Source: Chimaeribacter californicus
GTDB taxonomy: Bacteria; Pseudomonadota; Gammaproteobacteria; Enterobacterales; Enterobacteriaceae
Assembly: GCF_002858675.1 (NCBI RefSeq)
Contig: NZ_PJZF01000013.1
Coordinates: 1-64,000, forward strand
Reading direction: 5' to 3'
Length of the DNA: 64,000 bases
In this document: piece by piece, positions 27,566 through 35,252 of the stretch
How the letters are laid out: each line of letters starts with the position of its first letter
Position numbering within the stretch: position 1 is the stretch's first letter
Position numbers and translations under genes: made by a program
The notes under the pieces: generated by a model
What the model was told of the DNA's origin: nothing
Database searches by the model: none
What the model saw: the letters and a program-made list of their open reading frames with translations, nothing else

Positions 27566-28234
27566 ATGACTTGTGTTGCATCGGCAATTACCGGTGATGC
27601 TTTTGTCCATACCTGCCTGGAGGCGTTGACCCGGCTGATCCCCGGCTCAACCGGCGTCTATTATTTGGTGGATGACAACCTGGTGCCGGGCCAGCATATA
27701 CTCGCCGGTATTTCGCCGGAAACCCATCAGGCCTATCTGCGGCATTTTCTGCTGATCGACCCACTGCACCCACAACGTTATAACGATCAGCCTGTTACAC
27801 TGGCAAGGATGGATGAATCGATCCGTCGCTCCTCCTATTACCGGCAATTTATGGTGCCGAACGCGATGGGGGATATGACGGAAATTTTTGTGCGCCAGCG
27901 CAAACAGATTGTGGCCGGTCTGTCACTAATGCGTGATAAACCGTTCAGCCTTCAGGAGCAGCAACGGTTGCGCGCTGCGCTGCCGTTGATTGAACTGGCA
28001 ACAGAAGAGCTGACCCCCGCTGCCGCCGGCAGCCGGCTGACGCCAAAAGAGCAGATGATTGTGGGTTTGGTGCGTGAAGGGGCCTGCAACAAGCGTATCG
28101 CCAGCCAGTTAGGGGTATCGCTCTCTACGGTAAAAACCCACCTGCGTAATATTTTCAGTAAGACCAACGCCAGCAACCGGACTGAACTGGTGGCCGGGTT
28201 GCCGGTTTCCCACGACCGCCACTACCTGAACTAA
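27566..28234 (+). CDS. LuxR-family transcriptional regulator
   Basis: A 222-residue DNA-binding protein. The C-terminal HTH (about residues 150-215) has the LuxR pattern: LTPKEQMIVGLVREGACNK then SLSTVKTHLRNIFSKT. The N-terminal domain is not recognised as an autoinducer-binding or receiver domain, so an intracellular ligand is assumed. GAGGAG precedes ATG 27566. It lies between the divergent permease gene and the convergent aldehyde dehydrogenase operon and probably controls one or both. Confidence 0.88.
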   Translation: MTCVASAITGDAFVHTCLEALTRLIPGSTGVYYLVDDNLVPGQHILAGISPETHQAYLRHFLLIDPLHPQRYNDQPVTLARMDESIRRSSYYRQFMVPNAMGDMTEIFVRQRKQIVAGLSLMRDKPFSLQEQQRLRAALPLIELATEELTPAAAGSRLTPKEQMIVGLVREGACNKRIASQLGVSLSTVKTHLRNIFSKTNASNRTELVAGLPVSHDRHYLN

Positions 28235-28236
28235 AA

Positions 28237-28290
28237 AGGCGATGAAATCATCGCCTGGGTAAAGTGAAAAAGGCGATGTCGCCATCGCCT
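28237..28290. terminator. Pair of near-identical hairpins between convergent genes
   Basis: Two copies of the inverted repeat AGGCGATG-4nt-CATCGCCT, at 28237-28256 and 28271-28290, each with perfect 8-bp arms and flanking A/T runs. They end the LuxR transcript in one direction and the aldehyde dehydrogenase operon in the other. Confidence 0.75.
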
Positions 28291-28304
28291 GCCAGCCTGC
28301 CTGC

Positions 28305-29789
28305 TCAGTAACGCACCATCACGGATTTCAGGTTGGTGTAATCCTCAATGAAGGCGCTCCCGAATTCACGGCCAATGCCGGAGTCTTTCATGCCGCCAAA
28401 CGGCACGGCCGGGTCGAGGAAAGTATGCATGTTGATCCAGACCATACCGGCTTCAAGCTGTTCGCTATAACGCAGCGCCTTCGCCATGTCGTGTGTCCAG
28501 ACGCTGGCGGCCAGCCCGGAGGGTGAGGCATTGATCAATGCCAGCGCGTCCGCGTCGTTTTCATAGGCGATAAAGGTGCCGACCGGGCCAAACGTCTCCT
28601 CACGCATCAGGGTCGCCTGTGGGTCGGTCACGCGGATTGCCGTCGGCGCAATATAATACCCGTCACGATCCAGTGCATAGCCACCGCAGATAATCTCGCT
28701 GCCCTCCTGTCGCGCCTGCGCGAACAGGTTCAGCAGCTTTTCATACTGCGGGCGGTTAGCCACCGGCCCCATCTCTGTGCCCTCATCCAGCGGCGAACCG
28801 ATACGCATTGCCTCTAGTCTCTGACGAAGCGCAGCCAGTACCGGATCCATTTTCCCCACCGGCAGATAGAAACATTCCGCTGCCGCACAGATCTGCCCCT
28901 GATTGAGGTACCCCGCTTCAATAATGCCGTTGACGATGGCGTCAACCTCCATGTCCTCCAGGAACAGCGCCGCATTTTTCCCGCCCAGTTCCAACGTGAC
29001 CCGCTTGCCGCCGGCCATTGCCGCCTGGCTGACGGCCTGGCCGGTCACCACCGAGCCGGTAAAGCTCACTTTGGCGCAATGCGGATGTGCAATCAGCCGT
29101 GGCCCCAGCGTTTTGCCGTCGCCGTTCACCACATTAATTACCCCCGGCGGAATACCGCAGCCGGTAGCCAGTTCGGCCACACGCAGCAGCGTCAGCGGCG
29201 TAAACTCGCTGGGCTTCAGTACCACCGTGCAGCCACACACCAGCGCCGCTGCCAGTTTCCAGATGGCGATCATAATGGAGAAGTTCCAGGGAATAATGCC
29301 GACCACCACCCCAACCGGCTGGCGGCGGGTAAATGCCGTGTACTTTTCGCCGTTGAACGAGGGCAGGGAAACATCCAACGTTTCACCGCTGATTTTCCCG
29401 GCCCAGCCGGCAAAGTAGCGCAGGAAAGCCACCGATTGTTCAATCTCCAGCATCCGCGCCAGCATCAGGGTCTTGCCGGAACAGAGGCTTTCCAGCTGAG
29501 CCAGCTCCTCACGGTGGGCGGCCAGCGCATCGGCCAGCTTCAGCAATAAGGTGCCGCGCGCCAGCGTCGGCATCGCCTGCCACCCTGCCAGGGCCGCGGA
29601 TGCGGCCTCCATTGCGGCATCCGCCTGGGCACCGTCTGCCGCCCTGACCTCGGCCAGCGTCTGCCCGGTAGCCGGATTGATCACCGGAAAGGCATCACCG
29701 TTGCCGGTTACCGCCTGCCCATCGATATAATGCCCCTGCGGGTGTGCCAGTGCGGCCCGCACTCCCTGAAGTAATGCCACATCACTCAT
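28305..29789 (-). CDS. NAD(P)-dependent aldehyde dehydrogenase
   Basis: A 494-residue cytosolic enzyme that oxidises an aldehyde to the acid. The catalytic cysteine is in NQGQICAAAE, the general base in LELGGKNAA and the cofactor loop is FTGSVVTGQ. The overall resemblance is to phenylacetaldehyde and gamma-aminobutyraldehyde dehydrogenases. AAGGAG lies 5 bp before the start. Downstream of the FAD oxidase and cupin genes, it should oxidise the aldehyde released by oxidative deamination, as in PuuB-PuuC. The actual amine is unknown. Confidence 0.92.
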   Translation of the reverse strand: MSDVALLQGVRAALAHPQGHYIDGQAVTGNGDAFPVINPATGQTLAEVRAADGAQADAAMEAASAALAGWQAMPTLARGTLLLKLADALAAHREELAQLESLCSGKTLMLARMLEIEQSVAFLRYFAGWAGKISGETLDVSLPSFNGEKYTAFTRRQPVGVVVGIIPWNFSIMIAIWKLAAALVCGCTVVLKPSEFTPLTLLRVAELATGCGIPPGVINVVNGDGKTLGPRLIAHPHCAKVSFTGSVVTGQAVSQAAMAGGKRVTLELGGKNAALFLEDMEVDAIVNGIIEAGYLNQGQICAAAECFYLPVGKMDPVLAALRQRLEAMRIGSPLDEGTEMGPVANRPQYEKLLNLFAQARQEGSEIICGGYALDRDGYYIAPTAIRVTDPQATLMREETFGPVGTFIAYENDADALALINASPSGLAASVWTHDMAKALRYSEQLEAGMVWINMHTFLDPAVPFGGMKDSGIGREFGSAFIEDYTNLKSVMVRY

Positions 29790-29798
29790 GGGAACTCC

Positions 29799-30167
29799 TT
29801 AACGATCTTCGACATTGGCCAGATAGTGTTTGACAAAATGGTCAGTGAGCACCCGCCAGGTGGTGGGTGTCCCTTGTTCCACAAACCAGCCGTCGCCCAC
29901 TTTATAGCGTTCTGACTCGCCGGTCAGCTCATTGGTGATCTCGACTTCCCCTTCCAACATCGTGGCGTGTTCGGTGAAGGGGTACGTCATGCGGAAGGCG
30001 CCGCGGGTTGAGGCAAACAGCCCACAGGTGAACGCGTCTTGCGGTTCGCCGTAGATCATCGCCACCGACACTTGTGGGTCACCCTCCACGACGGTGGCAC
30101 CCAGGTTGCTGACGCTGCCGATGGCGGTAAGGGGTGGGGTGGCATGGTTTAGTTTCAGGGGGTTCAT
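29799..30167 (-). CDS. Cupin-domain protein
   Basis: A 122-residue single-cupin protein, probably a cytosolic dimer. The first cupin motif is represented by YPFTEHATMLEGEVEI and the second by KVGDGWFVEQGTPTTWRV. Such proteins often accompany amine oxidases in putrescine/ethanolamine-type loci. No catalytic role can be assigned. It lies 9 bp upstream of the aldehyde dehydrogenase gene and 19 bp after the FAD oxidase gene, so all three are one operon. Confidence 0.85.
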   Translation of the reverse strand: MNPLKLNHATPPLTAIGSVSNLGATVVEGDPQVSVAMIYGEPQDAFTCGLFASTRGAFRMTYPFTEHATMLEGEVEITNELTGESERYKVGDGWFVEQGTPTTWRVLTDHFVKHYLANVEDR

Positions 30168-30186
30168 GGCTATCCTCTCAATAAGA

Positions 30187-31488
30187 TCAGTTGCGGCCTT
30201 TCCAGAAGCCGGAGGTTTGATGCATCAGTTTGCCGGCGGTCACCAGCATGTTGCGCAAGCGGTCACGCCCGTGAATGGTGGCGTGGGGAATGCGGCTCAT
30301 CAGGTCATAACGCGGCGATCCACCGTTGATGCCTTCTGCCAGCACTTTGCAGACGATATGTGACGGTGTGACACCGAAGCCGGAGTAACCCTGCACATAG
30401 AAGACGTTGCGGTGATCGCGCAGGGTGCCGATCTGCGGGAACAGATTGGCGCTGCACGCCATCGGCCCGCCCCAGGCGAAATCGATGTGGGTATCACGCA
30501 AGCAGGGGAAGATCTGCAGCATCAGCGTGCGGTTCCAGCGGGCAAAGTCGCCCGGCATATATTCCAGATAACGTGTGGCGCTGCCGAACAGCAGGCGGTT
30601 TTCCCGCGTGACGCGGTAGTAATTGATCACCGGGCGGATGTCACTGTACGCGCCGCGGATAGGGCTGATGCGGTTGACCATCTCCTCTGTCAGCGGCGCA
30701 GTGGCAATCTGAAATGAGTAGGTTACCAGAGTCCTGGCGTGGATCTCCGGCTCCAGTTTGTTAAGGAAACTGTCGCAGGCCCACAGCAGTTTGGCCGCCC
30801 GCACCGTTCCCATCGCGGTACGCACGGTTACACGCGGCCCATAGGTGACGTTGAGCACCGGGGAGGATTCATAAATCTTCACCCCGAGCGAATGGGCGGC
30901 CTGCGCCGAGCCCAGCAGCATATTCAGGGAGTGGATCTGCCCGCCGCCCATATGTTTCAGCGCCGCGCAGTAGGCATCGGAGCCTATCACCGTTTTAACG
31001 TCAGCCCCGGTATACAGGGCAATCTCCTCATCCGGCGTCACCGACCTGAACTCTTTTTCCCACTGGTGCAGCGTCTTGGCCTGCCGGGCGTTATAGGCGA
31101 GGTAGCCATAGCCGGGGATGAAATCTGCATCAATTTGATATTTGGCGATGCGGTCGCGGATGATCCCGGCCCCCAGATTCGCCATTTTGAACAGGGTTTC
31201 CATCCCCTCTTTACCGACATGTTTACTGACGGCCTCGATGTCATGGCCGATGCCCGCCATCACTTGCCCACCATTGCGCCCGGTGCCGCCATAGCCAAGA
31301 TGGCGGGCCTCCAGCACAGCGACATTTGTGATCCCTTTTTCTGCCAGTTCCAATGCAGTATTAATGCCGGAGAAGCCACCCCCAATAATAACGACGTCAA
31401 CGTCGATATCGTCTGTTAATGAGGGGAAATGCAGGTGATATTTTTTTGTCGCTGCGTAATAGGTCAGCGCATCGAGTTTATTGTTCAT
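30187..31488 (-). CDS. FAD-dependent amine oxidoreductase (PuuB-like)
   Basis: A 433-residue DAO-fold flavoenzyme. The dinucleotide-binding motif VVIIGGGFSGINTALELAE lies near residue 33, GYGGTGRNGGQ follows, and a C-terminal FAD-contact segment is present (YVQGYSGFGV). It resembles gamma-glutamylputrescine oxidase. First gene of a three-gene operon with a cupin and an aldehyde dehydrogenase. The PuuA ligase and PuuD hydrolase are not in the window, so the substrate may be a free amine. Confidence 0.88.
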   Translation of the reverse strand: MNNKLDALTYYAATKKYHLHFPSLTDDIDVDVVIIGGGFSGINTALELAEKGITNVAVLEARHLGYGGTGRNGGQVMAGIGHDIEAVSKHVGKEGMETLFKMANLGAGIIRDRIAKYQIDADFIPGYGYLAYNARQAKTLHQWEKEFRSVTPDEEIALYTGADVKTVIGSDAYCAALKHMGGGQIHSLNMLLGSAQAAHSLGVKIYESSPVLNVTYGPRVTVRTAMGTVRAAKLLWACDSFLNKLEPEIHARTLVTYSFQIATAPLTEEMVNRISPIRGAYSDIRPVINYYRVTRENRLLFGSATRYLEYMPGDFARWNRTLMLQIFPCLRDTHIDFAWGGPMACSANLFPQIGTLRDHRNVFYVQGYSGFGVTPSHIVCKVLAEGINGGSPRYDLMSRIPHATIHGRDRLRNMLVTAGKLMHQTSGFWKGRN

Positions 31489-31631
31489 CGCTTTGCCTTT
31501 GCGTTATTCAGTCTCTGACGGAAGAGGGGGCTGAAAACATAAAAACATTGCAGGTGTAAGAAAACTATCGTCCTTAAGGATGAGCAGGGCAGGAAGGAAT
31601 ATAAAAAATCAAAAAACAGCGGCCTGCATAT

Positions 31632-31704
31632 GGAGGCATTTTTTTGATATTAAAAAGGCACTTTAAAGGTGCCTTTTTGGTACTAAAAGAGAGCTAAAAG
31701 AGTA
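31632..31704. repeat. Dispersed 22-bp repeat, cluster H
   Basis: Contains GGCATTTTTTTGATAT, a hairpin AAAAAGGCAC/GTGCCTTTTT and a 22-bp unit starting GTGCCTTTTTGGTACT. It abuts the 3' end of parB, placing one cluster immediately downstream of the partition operon. Confidence 0.8.
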
Positions 31705-31968
31705 TCAGGGAAGCTCGTTCTGACCATGCTCTGCGTAAAACGCCAGCGCGTAACGGATCATATTCAGCTTCGAGCGCTGCGTTTTTTCACATAGGGCTTC
31801 AAGCTGCGCGAACTCATATTCGTTAAAGGGGACGCGAATCGCTTTGTAATCACGCTTGGCATCTTTATCGTGCATGGGTTCTGCCGTGACAATATGGTCG
31901 GCCTGGGCAGCAAACGCTTCTATTTTTTTATCGACTGGAATAGCCGGGGCTTCGCGGCGTTTTACCAT
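31705..31968 (-). CDS. parB: Small partition protein, predicted ribbon-helix-helix (ParB/ParG class)
   Basis: An 87-residue protein: a basic flexible N-terminus (MVKRREAPAIPV), then a C-terminal region where KAIRVPFNEYEF reads as the beta ribbon and the remainder as two helices. It is expected to bind centromere DNA as a dimer, stimulate ParA and repress its own operon. Its ATG overlaps the parA stop in ATGGTAA, with GGAG upstream inside parA. It is not a classical HTH ParB and lacks the CTPase domain. The assignment rests on size, position and fold pattern. Confidence 0.8.
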   Translation of the reverse strand: MVKRREAPAIPVDKKIEAFAAQADHIVTAEPMHDKDAKRDYKAIRVPFNEYEFAQLEALCEKTQRSKLNMIRYALAFYAEHGQNELP

Positions 31969-32597
31969 GAGATCAGCTCCTGTACCAGGCACTGAATTTC
32001 CGCTTTCGCTTTGCCGTTATCCATTTCCACCACGCCTTTGCCCTCAGACATACAGTCACGGTAAATTTTACGGTCACGGATGACGGTATTCAGCAGGTTA
32101 AGGATGGGGAAGTCCGCCAGATAATCTTTGGCTTCCTGTGTCTCATTAATCACCGGGTTGGTCGGGGCCATGGTCAGCATCGCGCAGGGGCGCAGCGTCT
32201 CGTTGATGTCCAGCGCCTGAGTGATGATGTCATTGAGCTTCGGCAGGGTATCCAGATCCGGCTGTGAAGGGCGGAACGGCACCAGCAGCACATCGGCCGC
32301 GGTCATGCCGGTACGCAACTCCCGGCTGTCACGCCCGGCGGAATCCACCACCACGTATTCATACCGTTTAGCCAGGTCGAGCAGCGTTTCGCGAATATTG
32401 TCAAATTTCTGGATGCTGTGAACCACCGGCAGGCTTTCCTGCCCGTTCCGGTCTGTTACCCAGTTTGAGGCCGTGCCCTGGCGGTCTGCATCCACCAGAA
32501 TGACATCCTTGCCCTGGCGGGCCAGCTCTGCACAGATATTGGCCGCGGTGGTTGACTTGCCGCATCCGCCTTTCTGGCTACCGATGAGTATAATCAT
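31962..32597 (-). CDS. parA: ParA-family partition ATPase
   Basis: A 211-residue deviant-Walker ATPase without an N-terminal DNA-binding domain, i.e. the short ParF/Ib class. It has Walker A KGGCGKSTT near residue 8, the DADRQGTASNW loop, VVVDSAGRD as the Walker B region and LVPFRPSQPDLD. It polymerises or binds the nucleoid to position plasmid copies. GGAAGG precedes ATG 32597. The palindrome 30 bp upstream is a likely autoregulatory operator. Confidence 0.93.
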   Translation of the reverse strand: MIILIGSQKGGCGKSTTAANICAELARQGKDVILVDADRQGTASNWVTDRNGQESLPVVHSIQKFDNIRETLLDLAKRYEYVVVDSAGRDSRELRTGMTAADVLLVPFRPSQPDLDTLPKLNDIITQALDINETLRPCAMLTMAPTNPVINETQEAKDYLADFPILNLLNTVIRDRKIYRDCMSEGKGVVEMDNGKAKAEIQCLVQELISW

Positions 32598-32620
32598 GAT
32601 ACCTTCCTGGAGTTAATTAA

Positions 32621-32651
32621 GTGCTGAATTGGTACCAATTGAATATCAAAA
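32621..32651. promoter_or_regulatory. GGTACC-centred palindrome upstream of parA (repeat I)
   Basis: AATTGGTACCAATT (32627-32640) is a perfect 14-bp palindrome 30 bp before parA. Together with its flanks it fits the 22-bp repeat pattern (starting GTGCTGAATTGGTACC). Because small ribbon-helix-helix partition proteins bind their own promoters, this is the best candidate operator and suggests what the dispersed repeats bind. Confidence 0.6.
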
Positions 32652-32740
32652 CGGAACACAATTCAACCCTGTTTTCAGTGGGTAAGGAAAGGCGGCTTAT
32701 CCCTCTTCTATTAAGGAAGGGCAGAGATGGGAGTTCACCC

Positions 32741-32778
32741 GGCTCTCTACCCGGAGAGCCTCTGCACTGTCTGTGCAG
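32741..32778. other. Two adjacent hairpins upstream of parA
   Basis: GGCTCTC/GAGAGCC (32741-32760) and CTGCAC/GTGCAG (32762-32778) are consecutive perfect stem-loops. They may belong to a small RNA, a terminator or a structured partition site; no A/T tail decides this. Confidence 0.45.
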
Positions 32779-32910
32779 CCGGGTAGTTCACTGAATGCGG
32801 TCATGGCGCTCGTTTCCCTTCCTTTATACAGATCAATAAACAGGTAGAGCGAACATTTCCCGGCGGCGGGCCGGCTCAAAAAGGTAATCTGTGAAACGTG
32901 ATAAGAATTG

Positions 32911-32940
32911 CGGTGCTTTTTTGGTACTAAAAAGGGATAT
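32911..32940. repeat. Dispersed 22-bp repeat J, fused to an iteron
   Basis: A unit starting GTGCTTTTTTGGTACT begins within the last bases of the iteron at 32896-32914, so the two repeat families abut or overlap here. Confidence 0.6.
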
Positions 32941-33284
32941 TTTCAGTGTGTTTAACATACTGATACGGCATCAAAACAGCACCAGATTTTTACCGGGTAA
33001 GCGGTGCAAACGTGATAAGTTTTGCGGTGCTGAACATGGGCGTTCGCCCGCCTTTTTGCCTGTGCGGCGGTGGCGATACAGGCAAACCCGGCGGCCTCAG
33101 CCCTGCAGACGCCATCACGATGCAGGCCAGCTGATGCAGCCAAAGCAAGAGGACTGTTTCTCAAAAAACGCCTTTTATCTGAACCTTTCTTCTGCGCTTT
33201 CCCATTTCTTCCATAAAACACGGCATGGTAACTCGCCTTCAGATTCGGGTCAGTATCAAACCGGCATCAAAATAACGCCGGTTA

Positions 33285-33330
33285 ATGCCTGTTTTGGTAC
33301 CAAAGCAGTATCTCTATGACACTGCTTTTT
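33285..33330. repeat. Dispersed 22-bp repeat K
   Basis: Contains TGCCTGTTTTGGTACC followed by AAAGCAGTAT and a partly complementary ACTGCTTTTT, ending 7 bp before an iteron. Confidence 0.55.
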
Positions 33331-33673
33331 GTCTTAAGGTGATAAGATTTGCGGTACCATTTATCCGGAACGTCAGCGCAGGCGGTGAAGAGTCTCCCAA
33401 ACGTGATATGTTTTCGGGCGAAGTCAGATATTTGAAATAAACTGCTATTTATCAAAGAATTATATAGGTAAGGGGACGTCCTTAAACGTGATACCTTTTG
33501 CGGTGCATTTCTGGTGCCGCGTCCGGATTGGGAAACGCATACGTGATAAGTTTTGCGGTTCATCCGCAGGGATGCGCTATTTCGCAGCGTGATAAATCAC
33601 GATCCTGGGGCTGGGATCCTGGGGCGAAGCATGATCCGGCAGGCAGATGGGCAAACGTGATAAGATTTGCGGT

Positions 33674-33862
33674 CTTACTTTCCTTATTATCTATTACAAA
33701 ACAATGAAATACCGAATTAATCATTGTTGAATAGCCTTGTTTTGCAATTATGCTGAAGTTGATTGATCTCACAATCTTCAGATCTTAAAAAACAAAGCGA
33801 AGCTGCGTTAGTTTGTTTTTTTCTTTGTTTCTTGTTTCTATTGTTTCTTGTTTCTAGGGGCG
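33674..33862. other. AT-rich segment, candidate DNA-unwinding element
   Basis: Strongly AT-rich relative to the roughly 58-60 percent GC surroundings. It ends in a tandem 16-bp repeat TTGTTTCTTGTTTCTA (two copies about 33825-33857) directly ahead of the iteron array. This is the usual order of unwinding element and iterons in Rep_3 origins. Confidence 0.6.
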
Positions 33863-33898
33863 TTTTTCACTATTTAGTTCAAAGGCTTACAGAGGGAT

Positions 33899-34000
33899 AC
33901 GTGATAAGATTTGCGGCTTGACGTGATAAGATTTGCGGTCTTACGTGATAAGATTTGCGGCTTAACGTGATAAGATTTGCGGCTTAACGTGATCTCAGGA
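33899..34000 (+). repeat. Iteron array of the replication origin
   Basis: Four near-identical copies of ACGTGATAAGATTTGCGGC at 33899, 33921, 33943 and 33965 plus a half copy at 33987, each 22 bp apart, so the initiator would bind one face of the helix. It lies immediately upstream of the rep gene. Confidence 0.95.
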
Positions 34001-34022
34001 TCTGTTGATAACTCGGTTTTTA

Positions 34023-34051
34023 AGGTGATATATTTTGCTAAAATATCACCT
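34023..34051. promoter_or_regulatory. Inverted repeat at the rep promoter
   Basis: AGGTGATAT and ATATCACCT form an inverted repeat with partly complementary AT-rich centre, 12 bp before the rep ATG. The arms resemble half of an iteron (GGTGATA), the typical arrangement by which Rep dimers repress their own gene while monomers bind iterons. Confidence 0.75.
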
Positions 34052-34063
34052 GTCGGAAAGCAC

Positions 34064-35068
34064 ATGGCTAAGCTGGACGTTAAAAAACTGTATGTTACGC
34101 AGGATAACAAGTTGCTTGAAGGTGCCTACAGCGCCACACTCGATGAGATGCGTCTGCTCTACTTAGCCCTGGTCCAGATTGACAGCAAAAAAGTACAGCC
34201 GGATGGTCTCTACACACTCTATCCTGCTGATTTTGAAAAGATGTTTGGTGTTCACCCCTCACATACCCATCAGCAGCTCAAAAAAGCCGCCGATTCGCTG
34301 GGCAGCAAACCGATCATCACCTACGAGTGGGATGAGAAAAAAAAGCGCCTGGACAAGGTCAAACGCTTTTGGTTCTCTTCGATCCGTTACGATGCCTCAG
34401 ACAATACCGCCGATGTCACCATCCGTTTCTCACCGGATGTTGTTCCCTATCTGTATGATTTGAAAAAAGAGTTTACCCAGGTTGACTTCGAGCACGTCTC
34501 CCGGCTGGACACGCCTTTTGCCTTCCGGCTCTACAGCTGGCTGGTGAAGTTCCGCAACCTGGCGCGTAATTCCCGGCAGAACGGGATCATCGAAACCGAT
34601 CCTTTCGAGATCGACTGGATGAAAGAGCGCACCGGGCTGGTGGGCAAGTACGAAGAGTACCGTTTTTTCAAGCGTGACGTGCTGGTGCCGGCGGTAGAGC
34701 GGATCAACGCCAATACGGATATTTCCGTGAGCTGGCAGCCGGTCAAAGTGGGACGTTCCGTCACGGCGATCAAATTTTTCTATGTGATCGAGTCAGGGCA
34801 GCGCGCGGCCAAACCCCTGCGCCCGCGTTTACCACGCCGCCCCCACGCGGTGGCCGGATCGGATCTGGAAGGAAAATGGGCGCGCCGGTGCATCAGCCTG
34901 ATGAAAGAGTACCGCCAGAAACTTGAAGCATTTGATTCTTCTGAAAAAATCACCCTGGCCGATCTGCGTAAATGGCTGGACTGGTACACGATCACCGGTG
35001 ATACCGCCAACATCAAACAGTTGCAGGCAGAGATCAAAAAGCGCAGCACCCGCAAAAAAGCCGCGTAA
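34064..35068 (+). CDS. repA: Plasmid replication initiator, Rep_3 superfamily
   Basis: A 334-residue initiator with the two winged-helix domains of the Rep_3 family. N-terminal landmarks include LDEMRLLYLALVQID; the second domain holds FRLYSWLVKFRNLAR. The C-terminal 60 residues are basic. The chosen start (MAKLDVKK, 34064) follows GGAAAG and lies after the operator-like inverted repeat; the frame is open into the iterons upstream. It binds the iteron array to open the origin. Resemblance is to the RepFIB-like and large Pantoea/Erwinia plasmid initiators; the incompatibility group cannot be assigned by eye. Confidence 0.95.
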   Translation: MAKLDVKKLYVTQDNKLLEGAYSATLDEMRLLYLALVQIDSKKVQPDGLYTLYPADFEKMFGVHPSHTHQQLKKAADSLGSKPIITYEWDEKKKRLDKVKRFWFSSIRYDASDNTADVTIRFSPDVVPYLYDLKKEFTQVDFEHVSRLDTPFAFRLYSWLVKFRNLARNSRQNGIIETDPFEIDWMKERTGLVGKYEEYRFFKRDVLVPAVERINANTDISVSWQPVKVGRSVTAIKFFYVIESGQRAAKPLRPRLPRRPHAVAGSDLEGKWARRCISLMKEYRQKLEAFDSSEKITLADLRKWLDWYTITGDTANIKQLQAEIKKRSTRKKAA

Positions 35069-35095
35069 AACGCGCTGGAACGCATGCAGAGCGGC

Positions 35096-35131
35096 GAGAC
35101 GATCCTTTTCGATCCATCCTTGGATCGTCTC
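35096..35131 (+). terminator. Hairpin after rep
   Basis: GAGACGATCC pairs perfectly with GGATCGTCTC across a 16-nt loop, 28 bp past the rep stop. It has no T-tract, so it may be Rho-assisted or a processing signal. Confidence 0.5.
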
Positions 35132-35252
35132 CCGGAACGCCGTAAAACGCGTTCTGCTGCGTTTTAGCCGCCAATAACAGGCTGATAACATCCCGCTTCC
35201 GCGATCGGTTGGGTTCACGCTGGATCCTGCTGATAAGCCAGGCAGGATCGCG

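Larger units (their letters stand above)
32896..33673 (+). repeat. Seven dispersed single iterons
   Basis: Single copies of the motif ACGTGATAAGATTTGCGGT or one-to-few-base variants at 32896, 33010, 33337, 33401 (degenerate), 33486, 33541 and 33655, all in the same orientation. A partial copy is at 33587. They lie outside the tandem array at irregular spacing, as expected for initiator-titrating incompatibility sites. Confidence 0.85.
32652..33898. other. Origin-proximal region without genes
   Basis: No convincing gene. It contains two hairpins near 32741-32778, seven single iterons, repeat units J and K plus degenerate copies near 32960 and 33250-33280, and an AT-rich segment next to the tandem iterons. 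A 60-codon frame on the minus strand (32697-32879) has no support. Confidence 0.6.

Noticed and set aside
32697-32879. 60-codon open frame upstream of parA
   Set aside because: It overlaps two hairpins, has no homology I recognise and no ribosome site.
33899-34000. CRISPR-like regularly spaced repeats
   Set aside because: Spacing between 19-bp repeats is only 3 bp and the array adjoins a Rep_3 initiator gene, so these are iterons, not repeats with spacers.
35096-35131. Hairpin after repA as a partition or transfer origin
   Set aside because: A single perfect stem-loop directly after a stop codon is better explained as a transcript end; no relaxase gene is nearby.
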